Shown piece after piece: positions 43,740-52,265 of a DNA stretch of 64,000 bases. Under the pieces are notes generated by a model, which had not been told where the DNA came from, did not search any database, and worked only from the letters and a program-made list of their open reading frames with translations. The DNA is from J054 sp965223095 (GTDB lineage Bacteria; Pseudomonadota; Gammaproteobacteria; Steroidobacterales; GCA-2729495), in the NCBI GenBank assembly GCA_965223095.1, contig OZ244979.1:2976001-3040000 (forward strand). Direction: 5' to 3'. Numbering within the stretch: position 1 is the first letter of the stretch; each line of letters begins with the position of its first letter. The translations under genes and the position numbers were made by a program.

Positions 43740-44564
43740 ATGTCATCACAAAGCGATGTAAAAACCATCCACGAATTTCTCGCGGACAATCCCAATGTCG
43801 ATGTATCCAAACATTGGGAACGCTGTTGGGAAATTCACACCGGCATTGCTAATCGAATCAATGCGCGCTTCGACGGCAAACTCCACCCCATCTCCGAAGG
43901 GGCCGATTACTACACGTCGCCCGACGGCCAAATGGAGGGCGCGTTTTTTGGCTACACCGGCAATGACATGGACTGGTTCGTGCGGTCGTGGATCGGCAAC
44001 CGTAAGGCCAGCATCATCGACATGAATATCAACGTGGTTTTGGGACAAGAAACCCAGGTACCGAATCTCATGATCATTTTCGGCACAGTCCCCAATTTGC
44101 TCTTTTACGCCGACTACGTTTCTCGCGTCGACGTGAAGGTGAACGAAGCCTATATCGAAAAATACTACAGCGGCGACGCGAACCGAGACTACTTGGACTT
44201 TCGCGCCAATACCGACTTTGTCTGGTCCGCCAGCCACGGACCCGCCATTCGCGGCATGCAGTCGCCCGTTTGTTCTAGCTACATTACCGAGCTTACCGAC
44301 GAACACATCGATCTCTGCGAAGCGTATTTGGAAAAGTTCGTGGATCGCTGGTTCGGCTGGTTAGACGGCGCGGAAAAACTGCCCCTGGAAAAACGCGACG
44401 CACAACAAGAATACGACTTCACCTACCGGGAATACTCCAACCGGTCGGATCCCATGAACGTGCTTGTGGAACGCGTGTTTGGGAAAGAACAAGCGCAGTT
44501 CATGCTGGACCGCCGCGGCGGCTTGGTGCAGATGGCAGCGGATCGGGGGAAGTGGCAGGGCTAG
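43740..44564 (+). CDS. Red chlorophyll catabolite reductase-like protein (bilin reductase fold)
   Basis: 274 residues, no signal peptide or membrane helix. The overall order resembles plant RCCR (ACD2), which reduces the linear tetrapyrrole made when pheophorbide is opened. An N-terminal helix (ERCWEIHTGIANRINARF) is followed by MEGAF with Glu66, then FVRSWIG, a VPNLMIIFGTVPNLLFYADY strand pair, and VNEAYIEKYYSG. The C-terminal helix begins KRDAQQEYDFTYRE and runs to DPMNVLVERVFGKE with Asp237. From memory of the Arabidopsis protein, Glu66 and Asp237 fall at the two acidic active-site positions. This is remote similarity recognised by eye, so a different bilin- or porphyrin-binding role is possible. 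Confidence 0.6.
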   Translation: MSSQSDVKTIHEFLADNPNVDVSKHWERCWEIHTGIANRINARFDGKLHPISEGADYYTSPDGQMEGAFFGYTGNDMDWFVRSWIGNRKASIIDMNINVVLGQETQVPNLMIIFGTVPNLLFYADYVSRVDVKVNEAYIEKYYSGDANRDYLDFRANTDFVWSASHGPAIRGMQSPVCSSYITELTDEHIDLCEAYLEKFVDRWFGWLDGAEKLPLEKRDAQQEYDFTYREYSNRSDPMNVLVERVFGKEQAQFMLDRRGGLVQMAADRGKWQG

Positions 44565-44572
44565 GCGTTGGC

Positions 44573-44647
44573 GGGGCGCTGCGTGCGTTCGAAATCGCGC
44601 TGCGGTTTTGTTGAGCCGGATGGGTACGTCCACCCACCCTCTCCGCC
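44573..44647 (+). repeat. Structured repeat, copy 1
   Basis: About 75 bases that begin GGGGCGC and end with CACCCTCTCCGCC, a copy of the tRNA-Ser acceptor 3' strand. It contains a hairpin around AAATCGC GCT GCGGTTT and a second, TGGGT...ACCCA. A diverged second copy lies 164 bases downstream in the same orientation. Confidence 0.75.
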
Positions 44648-44708
44648 GAGCATTGCGATCCGAACTTTTTCGCCTAGGCTCGATACGGCGCGTTAGTGGG
44701 ATTGATTC

Positions 44709-44726
44709 GCGGCTGGGTACAGCCGC
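44709..44726. repeat. Perfect 7-bp hairpin between repeat copies
   Basis: GCGGCTG / CAGCCGC with a GGTA tetraloop. It lies in the spacer between the two repeat units and has no T-run, so it is unlikely to be a terminator. Confidence 0.5.
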
Positions 44727-44736
44727 TCACCCCTGC

Positions 44737-44800
44737 GGGGCGCGCTGTGCGCGTCCAAAATCGCTCTGCGATTTTGTCAAACCGGGTGGATACGTCCACA

Positions 44801-44813
<13 letters not shown>
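44737..44813 (+). repeat. Structured repeat, copy 2
   Basis: About 77 bases aligned to copy 1 through GGGGCGC, the AAAATCGC TCT GCGATTTT hairpin (8-bp perfect stem), ACCGG, TACGTCCAC and the final CACCCTCTCCGCC. The second hairpin, GTGGA-TACG-TCCAC, differs in bases from copy 1 but keeps pairing, suggesting the structure is maintained. Its tail merges with the long inverted repeat. Confidence 0.75.
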
Positions 44814-44953
<140 letters not shown>

Positions 44954-45129
44954 TTAACTGACTAGCGATGGAATCCGCGAATCGAAATCCATTAATAACT
45001 TTGCACCCAGGCCGACTGCGGGCGGAAACATAGCACGGTGCCTGGAGCTTGTCGCGGGATTAGATGACCGACGTTTGGCGACGAAAGAAATAGGCAAAAG
45101 CAAAGCGGAGGATTTCTTTTCCGACCGAC

Positions 45130-45444
45130 CTATCCGTCCGCCGCCGCCACATCATAGGCTTGCAAAACCTGCAAAAATTCACCGGGACGCCGAATGCACG
45201 CATTGTTGACCGCGCCGCTATCCACGGAACAGCCTGTAGGCGCGGCTCCCGTTTGTTGACCTTCGCTGGCCTTCTCTAAGTGATAAAAACGAAACCATTG
45301 GGTAATGGGCAAGCTGCCGCCACCCCTCTCGGCGGCAAATTGACATTGCGCGGCGTAACGCTCGTGGACCAGGCGGACCTCGTCAGGATCGATGTTCAAT
45401 TGTTCAGCGAGATGCTGCCACGGCAATGGACGTTCAGAACTCAT
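45130..45444 (-). CDS. Conserved-looking small protein of unknown function
   Basis: 104 residues from the ATG giving MSSERPLPWQHLAEQL; an in-frame start 54 bases upstream is possible. The N-terminal half is a helical, polar segment (NIDPDEVRLVHERYAAQCQF), then TQWFRFYHLEKASEGQQ, and a C-terminal half with two cysteines (TGCSVDSGAVNNACIRRP) and a closing helix. No family recognised, no signal or membrane segment. It lies between the tRNA-Ser gene and mltF and points away from mltF. Confidence 0.5.
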   Translation of the reverse strand: MSSERPLPWQHLAEQLNIDPDEVRLVHERYAAQCQFAAERGGGSLPITQWFRFYHLEKASEGQQTGAAPTGCSVDSGAVNNACIRRPGEFLQVLQAYDVAAADG

Positions 45445-45521
45445 GCGTCGGTCTACCCAGGAAACCTGCGGAGAACTTACTACAGGGCATGCGCGCATGG
45501 TGAACTGGGGTGAAATTATTT

Positions 45522-45555
45522 CTTATAAGTAATTACCTTATAAAATATTTATAAG
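45522..45555. promoter_or_regulatory. AT-rich dyads upstream of mltF
   Basis: Within an AT-rich island of about 80 bases lie a palindrome CTTATAAG (45522-45529) and, 8 bases on, an inverted pair CTTATAAA-ATA-TTTATAAG (45537-45555). The repeated CTTATAA(G/A) element could be an operator for the divergent pair (small unknown gene and mltF) or simply promoter DNA; TATAAA and TATAAG both resemble -10 boxes. Confidence 0.4.
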
Positions 45556-45693
45556 TCATTGATTCTTTATTCATATTACATAATCTAGACGCCAATTTTC
45601 GCGACTTGTCAACATGGCGAGGACCCGGGCGGCGTGCTAGCGTAATCCCATGGGACCGGGTCGTTACTTACCCCTCACCGGACGAGTGCCGGC

Positions 45694-47106
45694 ATGAGGG
45701 TTCTACTGCTCGCCTGCTGTGCCGGCTTGCTGAGCACCTGCAGCCAGCCACCGACGCTGCTGGAGGAAGTGTTGCGTCTGGGAGAACTACGCGTCGCCAC
45801 CCGCAGCAGCCCGACCACCTATTACAGTGGCCCGCGCGGGCCCCAAGGACCAGAGTACGAACTGTTGCGCGGCTTCACGCGCTTTTTAGGCGTGGAACTC
45901 AGCATCGATCCGGTGGAGCGCTTTGGCGATTTGTTGCCCAGCGTGGCTCAAGGCCGCGCGCATCTCGCCGCGGCGGGCCTGACCCAAACGCCGGAACGCG
46001 CCGAACAGGTCGACTTTGGACCCAGCTACCAAACGGTGCAGCAATACTTGGTTTACCGGCGCGGCCACGGCAAACCAAAAAAGGTCGACGATCTGATCGG
46101 CAAACGCGTGGAAGTTGTGGCGGGCACCAGCTATGTCGACGCGATGAAAAACTTGCGAGATCAGCATCCGGGCTTGGTGTTTCACGAAAATCCATCCGCC
46201 GACTTGGCCGACTTACTCATGGCGGTGGGTAGTGGCGACATCGACTATACCGTGGCGGATTCCAACCTGTTCAAGCTCTATCGAAACCTGGTACCGGAAA
46301 TCGGCCTGGGCTTCGAAGTCGCGCTGGAGAACTCCTTAGCCTGGGCCTTTCCCAAGCGCGCGGACAAAAGCTTGATCGAAGCGTCGGAACGTTATCTCGA
46401 CTATATCCGCGAGAACGGCGACTTAGATCGCATCATGGATCGCTACTACGGCCACACCAGCCGCTTTAACTATGTGGGCACCCAGCGGTTTATCCGCGAC
46501 TATCGGAACAAGTTTCCGAAGTACGAAAAGTATTTCACCAGGGCGGCCGAGTCTATCGAAATGGACTGGCGCCTGTTGGCCGCCATTGGCTATCAGGAAT
46601 CTCACTGGGACCCCGATGCCATCTCGCCCACCGGTGTCCGCGGCATCATGATGCTGACGGAAAATACGGCGAAGTACATCGGCGTTGATAACCGTATCGA
46701 CCCGGCCCAGAGCATTAGCGGTGGCGCAGACTATTTAGCCCGCATGAAACGACGCTTCCCGGCCGCGATTCGCGAACCCGATCGCACCTGGTTTGCCCTT
46801 TCGGCCTACAACATCGGCTACGAACATGTGCAAGATGCGCGCCAATTGACGCGCGAACTGGGGCAAGATCCCAACCTCTGGGTTCACGTGCGCGAAAACT
46901 TTGCCAAACTCAGTCAACGCCGCTGGTACAAACAAACGCGGCACGGCTACGCGCCCGGTTGGGAACCGGTCATGTACGTTGAGAACGTGCGCAACTACTA
47001 CGATATTCTCGTTTGGCTCACCCGTGAGCCCTATGAAGAAGATGAAAATCCAGCCATGGAGGACGGCACGACCCTGGCGGCGCGAGCGGTCGCCGATCCG
47101 GGGTAG
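45694..47106 (+). CDS. mltF: Membrane-bound lytic murein transglycosylase F
   Basis: Peptidoglycan-cleaving lytic transglycosylase with a regulatory solute-binding-like domain. 470 residues. A short lipoprotein-type signal (LLLACCAGLLSTC) precedes an SBP_bac_3 domain (about 25-260: LRVATRSSPTTYYSGPRGPQ, TQTPERAEQVDFG). The catalytic domain follows (about 270-440) with the catalytic Glu in AIGYQESHWDPDA and SPTGVRGIMMLT. The C-terminal NVRNYYDILVWL is also standard. Outer-membrane attached, cell-wall turnover. The only gene in this stretch with an AT-rich upstream island. Confidence 0.95.
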   Translation: MRVLLLACCAGLLSTCSQPPTLLEEVLRLGELRVATRSSPTTYYSGPRGPQGPEYELLRGFTRFLGVELSIDPVERFGDLLPSVAQGRAHLAAAGLTQTPERAEQVDFGPSYQTVQQYLVYRRGHGKPKKVDDLIGKRVEVVAGTSYVDAMKNLRDQHPGLVFHENPSADLADLLMAVGSGDIDYTVADSNLFKLYRNLVPEIGLGFEVALENSLAWAFPKRADKSLIEASERYLDYIRENGDLDRIMDRYYGHTSRFNYVGTQRFIRDYRNKFPKYEKYFTRAAESIEMDWRLLAAIGYQESHWDPDAISPTGVRGIMMLTENTAKYIGVDNRIDPAQSISGGADYLARMKRRFPAAIREPDRTWFALSAYNIGYEHVQDARQLTRELGQDPNLWVHVRENFAKLSQRRWYKQTRHGYAPGWEPVMYVENVRNYYDILVWLTREPYEEDENPAMEDGTTLAARAVADPG

Positions 47107-47202
47107 CTTGGTGCTGTCTAGTTTGTATTTTTGACTTGGCCGTGGCCGATAATCTGAATCCGTCGACTACTAAGCGTGGCTCTATGAACCCGGCAACGGC
47201 TC

Positions 47203-47688
47203 TTAGCGCCGGGCTTTAAAAAACTCCCGCAGCAGTGTGCTGCTCTCTTCTTCGCAAACGCCGCCCGTTAGCACCAAGCGGTGATTCAACTGCGGCGCGC
47301 GCACTAAATCGAATACGCTGCCTGCCGCGCCGGCACGTGGATCCACCGCACCAAATACCAGCCGCTGCACGCGGCCATGCACCACGGCGCCCGCGCACAT
47401 GGGGCAAGGTTCGAGGGTGACGTAGAGTGTGGTATTAACTAGGCGGTAGTTGCCCACCGACCGACCCGCATCCCGCAGGGCCAGAATTTCGGCGTGCGCG
47501 CTAGGGTCGTTGTGCGCGATGACTGAATTGCGGCCACGGCCCACAATTTGACCGTCATACACGACGATCGCACCGACAGGCACTTCGCCGGCAGCCTCAG
47601 CTTGCCGGGCCAGGGCTAAGGCCTCGGCCATGAAAGCGGCATCGAGTTCTGCTTGTGTCGCCGCTCGCAGTTTATCTTGCTGTGACAT
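47203..47688 (-). CDS. tadA: tRNA-specific adenosine deaminase TadA
   Basis: Converts A34 of tRNA-Arg(ACG) to inosine. 161 residues. Zinc/catalytic motif HAEILALRDAG with the proton-shuttling Glu, then PCPMCAGAVVHGRVQRLVFG with the two Zn cysteines. The preceding NDPSAHAE loop contributes to substrate specificity. Converges with mltF. Single-gene unit; the upstream spacer is long and AT-rich. Confidence 0.96.
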   Translation of the reverse strand: MSQQDKLRAATQAELDAAFMAEALALARQAEAAGEVPVGAIVVYDGQIVGRGRNSVIAHNDPSAHAEILALRDAGRSVGNYRLVNTTLYVTLEPCPMCAGAVVHGRVQRLVFGAVDPRAGAAGSVFDLVRAPQLNHRLVLTGGVCEEESSTLLREFFKARR

Positions 47689-47845
47689 CGGTCTAGTGCT
47701 TGCCGTCTGCTGGTTTTGCTAGTCGCATTGTGCGGCCAAGCAGGGAATACTCTCTGTGTAGATTTACTAATTGATAGCGATCAGGATGTACACGTCTGCA
47801 ACCCGCGAGGTATTTTTGTCAAGCGGTAAGAATCGCAAGCTTGTG

Positions 47846-48040
47846 CTAAGTATAAAAAGCCTCGAAATGATCTGCCCGTTCTTGTTTAGACATCCCCACC
47901 GTTTCATCCATGAATCGATTGCGATCCTTGCGGGTCTTCAACACCCAGATGCATACCGTATCTTTGCTGTGATAAATCGCTTTTAGCTCGTCATCGACGC
48001 GGCAGATTTCGTCTGGAAATTCGACGTTAATACACAGCAT
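47846..48040 (-). CDS. Possible small protein next to toxin-antitoxin pair
   Basis: 64 residues opening LCINVEFPDEICRVDDELKA and ending MSKQERADHFEAFYT. Composition (mixed hydrophobic and charged residues, normal Trp/Tyr/Cys content) looks like a real protein rather than a shadow frame, and no longer frame opposes it. No Shine-Dalgarno and no known family. It could be an orphan antitoxin-like or phage-related protein, or a remnant. Confidence 0.35.
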   Translation of the reverse strand: MLCINVEFPDEICRVDDELKAIYHSKDTVCIWVLKTRKDRNRFMDETVGMSKQERADHFEAFYT

Positions 48041-48330
48041 TTGATTCGCATTCAGCAGTGATTGAGTGCTGGAAACCTAGTTTTGTCGCTATTCTTGTCA
48101 GCTCGCAAGTGACTATACTATGAAAACCAAACTGTCCAGAACTTGCCGTCATTCGGCGGCGAAATATGCACATAGTGCTCGGGGAAAACTTTCGCGTTGA
48201 TGCACTCCTAACGCTGCGAGCTACAGACCGGCAAAGCAGTTTGGTTTGCCGCCAGTGTGAAGACATGAAAAACGCCCGGATAAGAGATTCTTACGGCTAG
48301 TCAATGACAGCCTCAAGGCCCAATAAATGC

Positions 48331-48348
48331 TATCATTGATATCATTCC
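48331..48348. promoter_or_regulatory. Candidate FitA operator/promoter
   Basis: Two adjacent 9-base direct repeats, TATCATTGA and TATCATTCC, with a palindromic core TGATATCA at their junction. The site lies 24 bases before the antitoxin start codon. Ribbon-helix-helix antitoxins usually bind such short repeats to autoregulate their operon. TATCAT may double as the -10 box. Confidence 0.45.
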
Positions 48349-48371
48349 TTTCGGATGGACAGAATGAGCCT

Positions 48372-48608
48372 ATGGCAAGTCTCTTGGTAAGAAACCTGGA
48401 TCAACGCATAGTCGACGCACTCAAACGGCGTGCGGCAAAACACGGTCGCAGTGCCGAGGCCGAACATCGCGCATTGCTCAAAACCTTACTATTGAAGCCA
48501 AAGGCGAAAAGTTTCGCGGAAGCGCTCAAAGCCATGCCTAACGTCGGGGCGGATGAAGATTTCAAGCGGATAGATGATGACCCCGGAAACGAGCATGTAC
48601 TTGATTGA
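48372..48608 (+). CDS. Ribbon-helix-helix antitoxin, FitA/VapB type
   Basis: 78 residues. The N-terminal DNA-binding strand and helices are clear: ASLLVRNLDQRIVDALKRRA followed by KHGRSAEAEHRALLKTLL, a near-textbook FitA opening with the SAEAEHRALL helix that binds DNA. The acidic C-terminal tail (VGADEDFKRIDDDPGNEHVL) is the part expected to block the toxin active site. ATG at 48372 chosen; a longer frame begins upstream over the operator. Overlaps the toxin gene, so the two are translationally coupled. Confidence 0.9.
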   Translation: MASLLVRNLDQRIVDALKRRAAKHGRSAEAEHRALLKTLLLKPKAKSFAEALKAMPNVGADEDFKRIDDDPGNEHVLD

Positions 48609-49014
48609 TACCAACGTCATTAGCGAGGTACGCAAGAAATTAAAGGCCAACAAAGGGGTGCGGGAATTCTTCAAGCAAGTTATTGAGGATGACGCGAAGC
48701 TCTTCATATCGGTCGTCACCGTCGGTGAATTGCGGCGCGGTGTTGAATCTATACGTTACCGCGGTGATGCACGCCAAGCGGATCAACTGGAGTCTTGGCT
48801 AACGGCCTTACTGACGGAGCAACAGGATCAAATCCTAGATATCGATCCGGATATCGCCCAAATCTGGGGACGGTTACGGGTACCACATCCAGAAAACGCA
48901 CTAGACAAGCAAATAGCCGCAACTGCGCTTATCTATGATTTGACAGTCGTCACCCGTAACCAACAGGATTTCGCCAGCACAGGCGTGAGCGTACTTAATC
49001 CATTTACGGAGTAG
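48595..49014 (+). CDS. PIN-domain RNase toxin, FitB/VapC type
   Basis: 139 residues from the ATG giving MYLIDTNVISEVRK; a start 21 bases earlier is possible. Four acidic PIN-domain positions are visible: D5 in LIDTN, E in SVVTVGELRRG, D in ENALDKQIAATAL and the C-terminal TRNQQDF. PIN toxins cut tRNA or rRNA when freed from the antitoxin. The start overlaps the antitoxin stop by 14 bases. Confidence 0.9.
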   Translation: MYLIDTNVISEVRKKLKANKGVREFFKQVIEDDAKLFISVVTVGELRRGVESIRYRGDARQADQLESWLTALLTEQQDQILDIDPDIAQIWGRLRVPHPENALDKQIAATALIYDLTVVTRNQQDFASTGVSVLNPFTE

Positions 49015-49120
49015 CTTGACAGCCTAAGATGTTCGGTCAGAAGTCAAATGAATGCATTTTGCTTTGCTAGGAGTAACCTAAACCTTCCAGCCACTGCGCG
49101 ACCTTAGGCGGAAAAACCGA

Positions 49121-50722
49121 TCATTCCCACTCAATAGTCGCCGGCGGCTTACCCGAAATATCGTAAGTCACGCGCGAAATGCCATCGACTTCATTAATGA
49201 TTCTTCGCGACACATGATCTAGAAATTCGTAGGGTAGATGCGCCCAACGCGCGGTCATGAAGTCCACGGTTTCTACCGCACGCAAGGCAATCACATAGTC
49301 ATAGCGCCGCCCATCGCCCATCACGCCCACGGAACGCACGGGCAGGAAGACGGCGAAGGCTTGGCTGGTCTTGGTGTACAAGTCGTGCTGGTGTAGTTCT
49401 TCGATGAAAATGGCATCGGCCAAACGCAACAGATCTGCGTAGACCTTGCGCACTTCGCCCAGTATTCGCACACCTAGTCCGGGGCCGGGAAAAGGATGGC
49501 GTTGCACCATGGCCGGCGGCAAACCGAGCTCGATACCGATGCGCCGCACTTCATCTTTGAACAGATCTCGCAGGGGCTCGATCAATTTCAGCTTCATGTG
49601 CTCGGGCAAGCCACCCACATTGTGATGCGATTTGATCACATGAGCCTTGCCGGTACTGGCACCGGCGGACTCGATCACGTCGGGATAGATAGTACCCTGG
49701 GCCAGCCAGCGAATATCGCTGAGCCTTTCGGCTTCTGCTTCGAACACTTCGATGAACAAGCCGCCGATAATTTTGCGTTTCTGCTCCGGGTCAGTCACGC
49801 CGGCTAAGGCGGCTAAAAAACGGTCTTCGGCGTTGACTCGAATTACATTCACACCGAGATCACGCGCGAAGATCGCCATGACTTGATCGCCTTCATCCTG
49901 GCGCAACAAGCCATGATCGACGAAAACGCAAATAAGTTGATCACCCAGAGCTTTGTGCAATAAGGCCGCCACCACGGACGAATCCACGCCGCCGGATAGG
50001 CCCAGTAACACTTTGTCGTCGCCCACCTGGGCGCGAATGAGTTCGATATCGCGGGCCACGATGTTGCCGGGATTCCAATTGGACGAGCAGCCGCAAATAT
50101 CATGAACAAAGCGTTCGACGATCACTTGCCCCTGGTCTGTGTGGGTTACCTCGGGATGAAACTGCAAGCCGTAAAAACGCCGGCCTTCATCGGCCATGCC
50201 CGCCAAGGGCGCGCTGTCAGTACTGGCAATGGCTGAAAAGCCTGGCGGTAGTTGCTCAACCCGATCGCCATGGCTCATCCAAACATGCAAGGCCGCGCGG
50301 CCGTCCGCTAAGCGCTGATCTTCTAATCCGCCGAGCAAGGCGTTATCGGCGCTGGGTCGCACTAGCGCATAACCAAATTCGCGCTGGCCGGAGGGCGCGA
50401 CGCGACCACCCAGTTGAGTGGCCATGGCCTGCATGCCGTAGCAAATGCCCAAGACCGGCACGCCCTGTTCAAAGACGATCTGCGGCGCTAAGGGTGGCGC
50501 ATCCAAGGCAACGGATTCCGGCCCACCCGACAGGACAATACCCGCCGGCGCAAATTCATCAATGACGGACGCAGGCGTATCCCAGGGCAGAATCTCGCTA
50601 TAGACACCGGCCTCGCGAACCCGGCGCGCAATGAGCTGCGTGTATTGCGATCCAAAATCAAGGATCAGAACACGTTGGCCGGCGACTGCCAGGTCACCGT
50701 CTACGGCGGGTTCAGCACTCAC
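49121..50722 (-). CDS. guaA: GMP synthase (glutamine-hydrolysing)
   Basis: Converts XMP to GMP with glutamine as nitrogen donor. 533 residues. Class I amidotransferase domain with catalytic Cys in GICYGMQAMATQLGG and the VLDFGSQYTQLIARRVRE opening; ATP pyrophosphatase domain with the PP-loop LSGGVDSSVVA; C-terminal dimerisation domain ending GKPPATIEWE. Start codon GTG. It lies six bases after the guaB stop, forming the standard guaBA operon. Confidence 0.97.
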   Translation of the reverse strand: MSAEPAVDGDLAVAGQRVLILDFGSQYTQLIARRVREAGVYSEILPWDTPASVIDEFAPAGIVLSGGPESVALDAPPLAPQIVFEQGVPVLGICYGMQAMATQLGGRVAPSGQREFGYALVRPSADNALLGGLEDQRLADGRAALHVWMSHGDRVEQLPPGFSAIASTDSAPLAGMADEGRRFYGLQFHPEVTHTDQGQVIVERFVHDICGCSSNWNPGNIVARDIELIRAQVGDDKVLLGLSGGVDSSVVAALLHKALGDQLICVFVDHGLLRQDEGDQVMAIFARDLGVNVIRVNAEDRFLAALAGVTDPEQKRKIIGGLFIEVFEAEAERLSDIRWLAQGTIYPDVIESAGASTGKAHVIKSHHNVGGLPEHMKLKLIEPLRDLFKDEVRRIGIELGLPPAMVQRHPFPGPGLGVRILGEVRKVYADLLRLADAIFIEELHQHDLYTKTSQAFAVFLPVRSVGVMGDGRRYDYVIALRAVETVDFMTARWAHLPYEFLDHVSRRIINEVDGISRVTYDISGKPPATIEWE

Positions 50723-50728
50723 GAACCA

Positions 50729-52198
50729 CTACACCTCGGGACGATAGTTGGGGGGTTCCTTGATGATCGTCACGTCATGCACATGGCTCTCGCGCATGCC
50801 GGCACCGGTAATGCGCACGAAGCCAGGTTTGACACGCATTTCATCGATGCTGGAACAACCGGTATAACCCATGGCGGCGCGTACACCACCGACGAGCTGA
50901 TGCACGATGGCCGACAAACTGCCTTTGTAGGGTACGCGGCCTTCGATGCCTTCGGGCACCAATTTTTCCAATTGTTCCGCGGAATCCTGAAAGTAACGAT
51001 CCGACGAGCCGTGGGTTTGCGACATGGCGCCCACCGAACCCATGCCGCGATAGGATTTGTAAGAACGGCCCTGATACAGCTCCACTTCGCCGGGTGACTC
51101 TTCGGTGCCCGCGAACAGACCACCGATCATGATGCAATGGGCGCCCGCCACCAGCGCCTTGGCGATGTCGCCGGAATAACGAATACCCCCATCGGCAATG
51201 ACCGGCACGCCGTCCTTTGCCAATTCGCTGGCAACGTTGGCCACCGCACTGATTTGCGGCACACCGACACCGGCAACAACGCGGGTCGTGCAGATGGACC
51301 CGGGACCGATGCCGACCTTCACACCGTCGGCACCCGCGTCAACCAAAGCCCGACCGCCTGCAGCGCTAATGATGTTGCCACCGATCACCCGCAAGTCTGG
51401 ATAGTCTTGCTTAATGGCCTTCACCCGATCAAGCACGCCGCGCGAATGGCCGTGGGCGGTATCGACCACCAGTACGTCAACACCGGCTTCCACCAAGGCA
51501 GCAACGCGCTCTTCGGTATCACCAGAAGTGCCGACGGCCGCGCCCACGCGCAATGCGCCGCGGTCATCCTTACAGGCCAAGGGAAAATCCGTGGCCTTTT
51601 GAAAGTCTTTTGCCGTGATCAGTCCGCGTAATTCGTAATTGTCATTGACGACCAAAACTTTTTCGATGCGATGACGATGCAGCAGGCCAAGCACTTCTTC
51701 TTTATCCGCGCCCTCGCGCACCGTCACGAGTTTTTCTTTGGGTGTCATGACCGAAGAAACCGGCGCATCGAGTTGGGTTTCGAAGCGCAGATCCCGGTTC
51801 GTGACGATGCCCACCGTCTCGCCCGTGGCCACCACCGGCACGCCGGAAATATTGTTTGCACGGGTGATTTGCAAGACCTCACGAATGGTCATATCAGGTG
51901 AGACGGTGATGGGCTTGCTGACAATACCGCTTTCGAATTTCTTGACCGAGGCCACTTGGCGGGCTTGCTCGGCGGGACTCATATTCTTGTGGATAATGCC
52001 CATGCCGCCTTCCTGCGCCATTGCGATGGCCAGGCGCGCCTCGGTCACTGTGTCCATGGCTGCTGAGAGCAAGGGAATATTGAGATGAATATCCCGCGCC
52101 ACCGGCGTGCTTAAACTGACTTCCCGGGGCAAAACGTCGGAATAATCCGGCTGTAACAAAACGTCATCGAATGTCAGGGCTTCCTGAATGATGCGCAT
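50729..52198 (-). CDS. guaB: IMP dehydrogenase
   Basis: NAD-dependent oxidation of IMP to XMP, first step of GMP synthesis. 489 residues. Barrel split by two CBS modules (about 95-205, sensing ATP/GTP). The catalytic Cys sits in GIGPGSICTTRVVAGVG, with the preceding GGNIISAAGGRALVDAGADG and the flap region later in the chain (MSQTHGSSDRYFQ). First gene of guaBA, divergent from xseA with about 67 bases between starts. Confidence 0.97.
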   Translation of the reverse strand: MRIIQEALTFDDVLLQPDYSDVLPREVSLSTPVARDIHLNIPLLSAAMDTVTEARLAIAMAQEGGMGIIHKNMSPAEQARQVASVKKFESGIVSKPITVSPDMTIREVLQITRANNISGVPVVATGETVGIVTNRDLRFETQLDAPVSSVMTPKEKLVTVREGADKEEVLGLLHRHRIEKVLVVNDNYELRGLITAKDFQKATDFPLACKDDRGALRVGAAVGTSGDTEERVAALVEAGVDVLVVDTAHGHSRGVLDRVKAIKQDYPDLRVIGGNIISAAGGRALVDAGADGVKVGIGPGSICTTRVVAGVGVPQISAVANVASELAKDGVPVIADGGIRYSGDIAKALVAGAHCIMIGGLFAGTEESPGEVELYQGRSYKSYRGMGSVGAMSQTHGSSDRYFQDSAEQLEKLVPEGIEGRVPYKGSLSAIVHQLVGGVRAAMGYTGCSSIDEMRVKPGFVRITGAGMRESHVHDVTIIKEPPNYRPEV

Positions 52199-52265
52199 GG
52201 CAGCTCCCGGTGGCTGTGGCAGGTAAAACAGCTAATGTTACGCGCTGCCCGTTTATGCGTAAACT

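Larger units (their letters stand above)
47689..48371. other. Long sparsely coding spacer before the toxin-antitoxin pair
   Basis: About 680 bases between tadA and fitA. It contains one plausible small gene on the - strand (listed separately) and otherwise no recognisable frame. Composition is more AT-rich than the flanks, consistent with acquired DNA. Confidence 0.4.
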
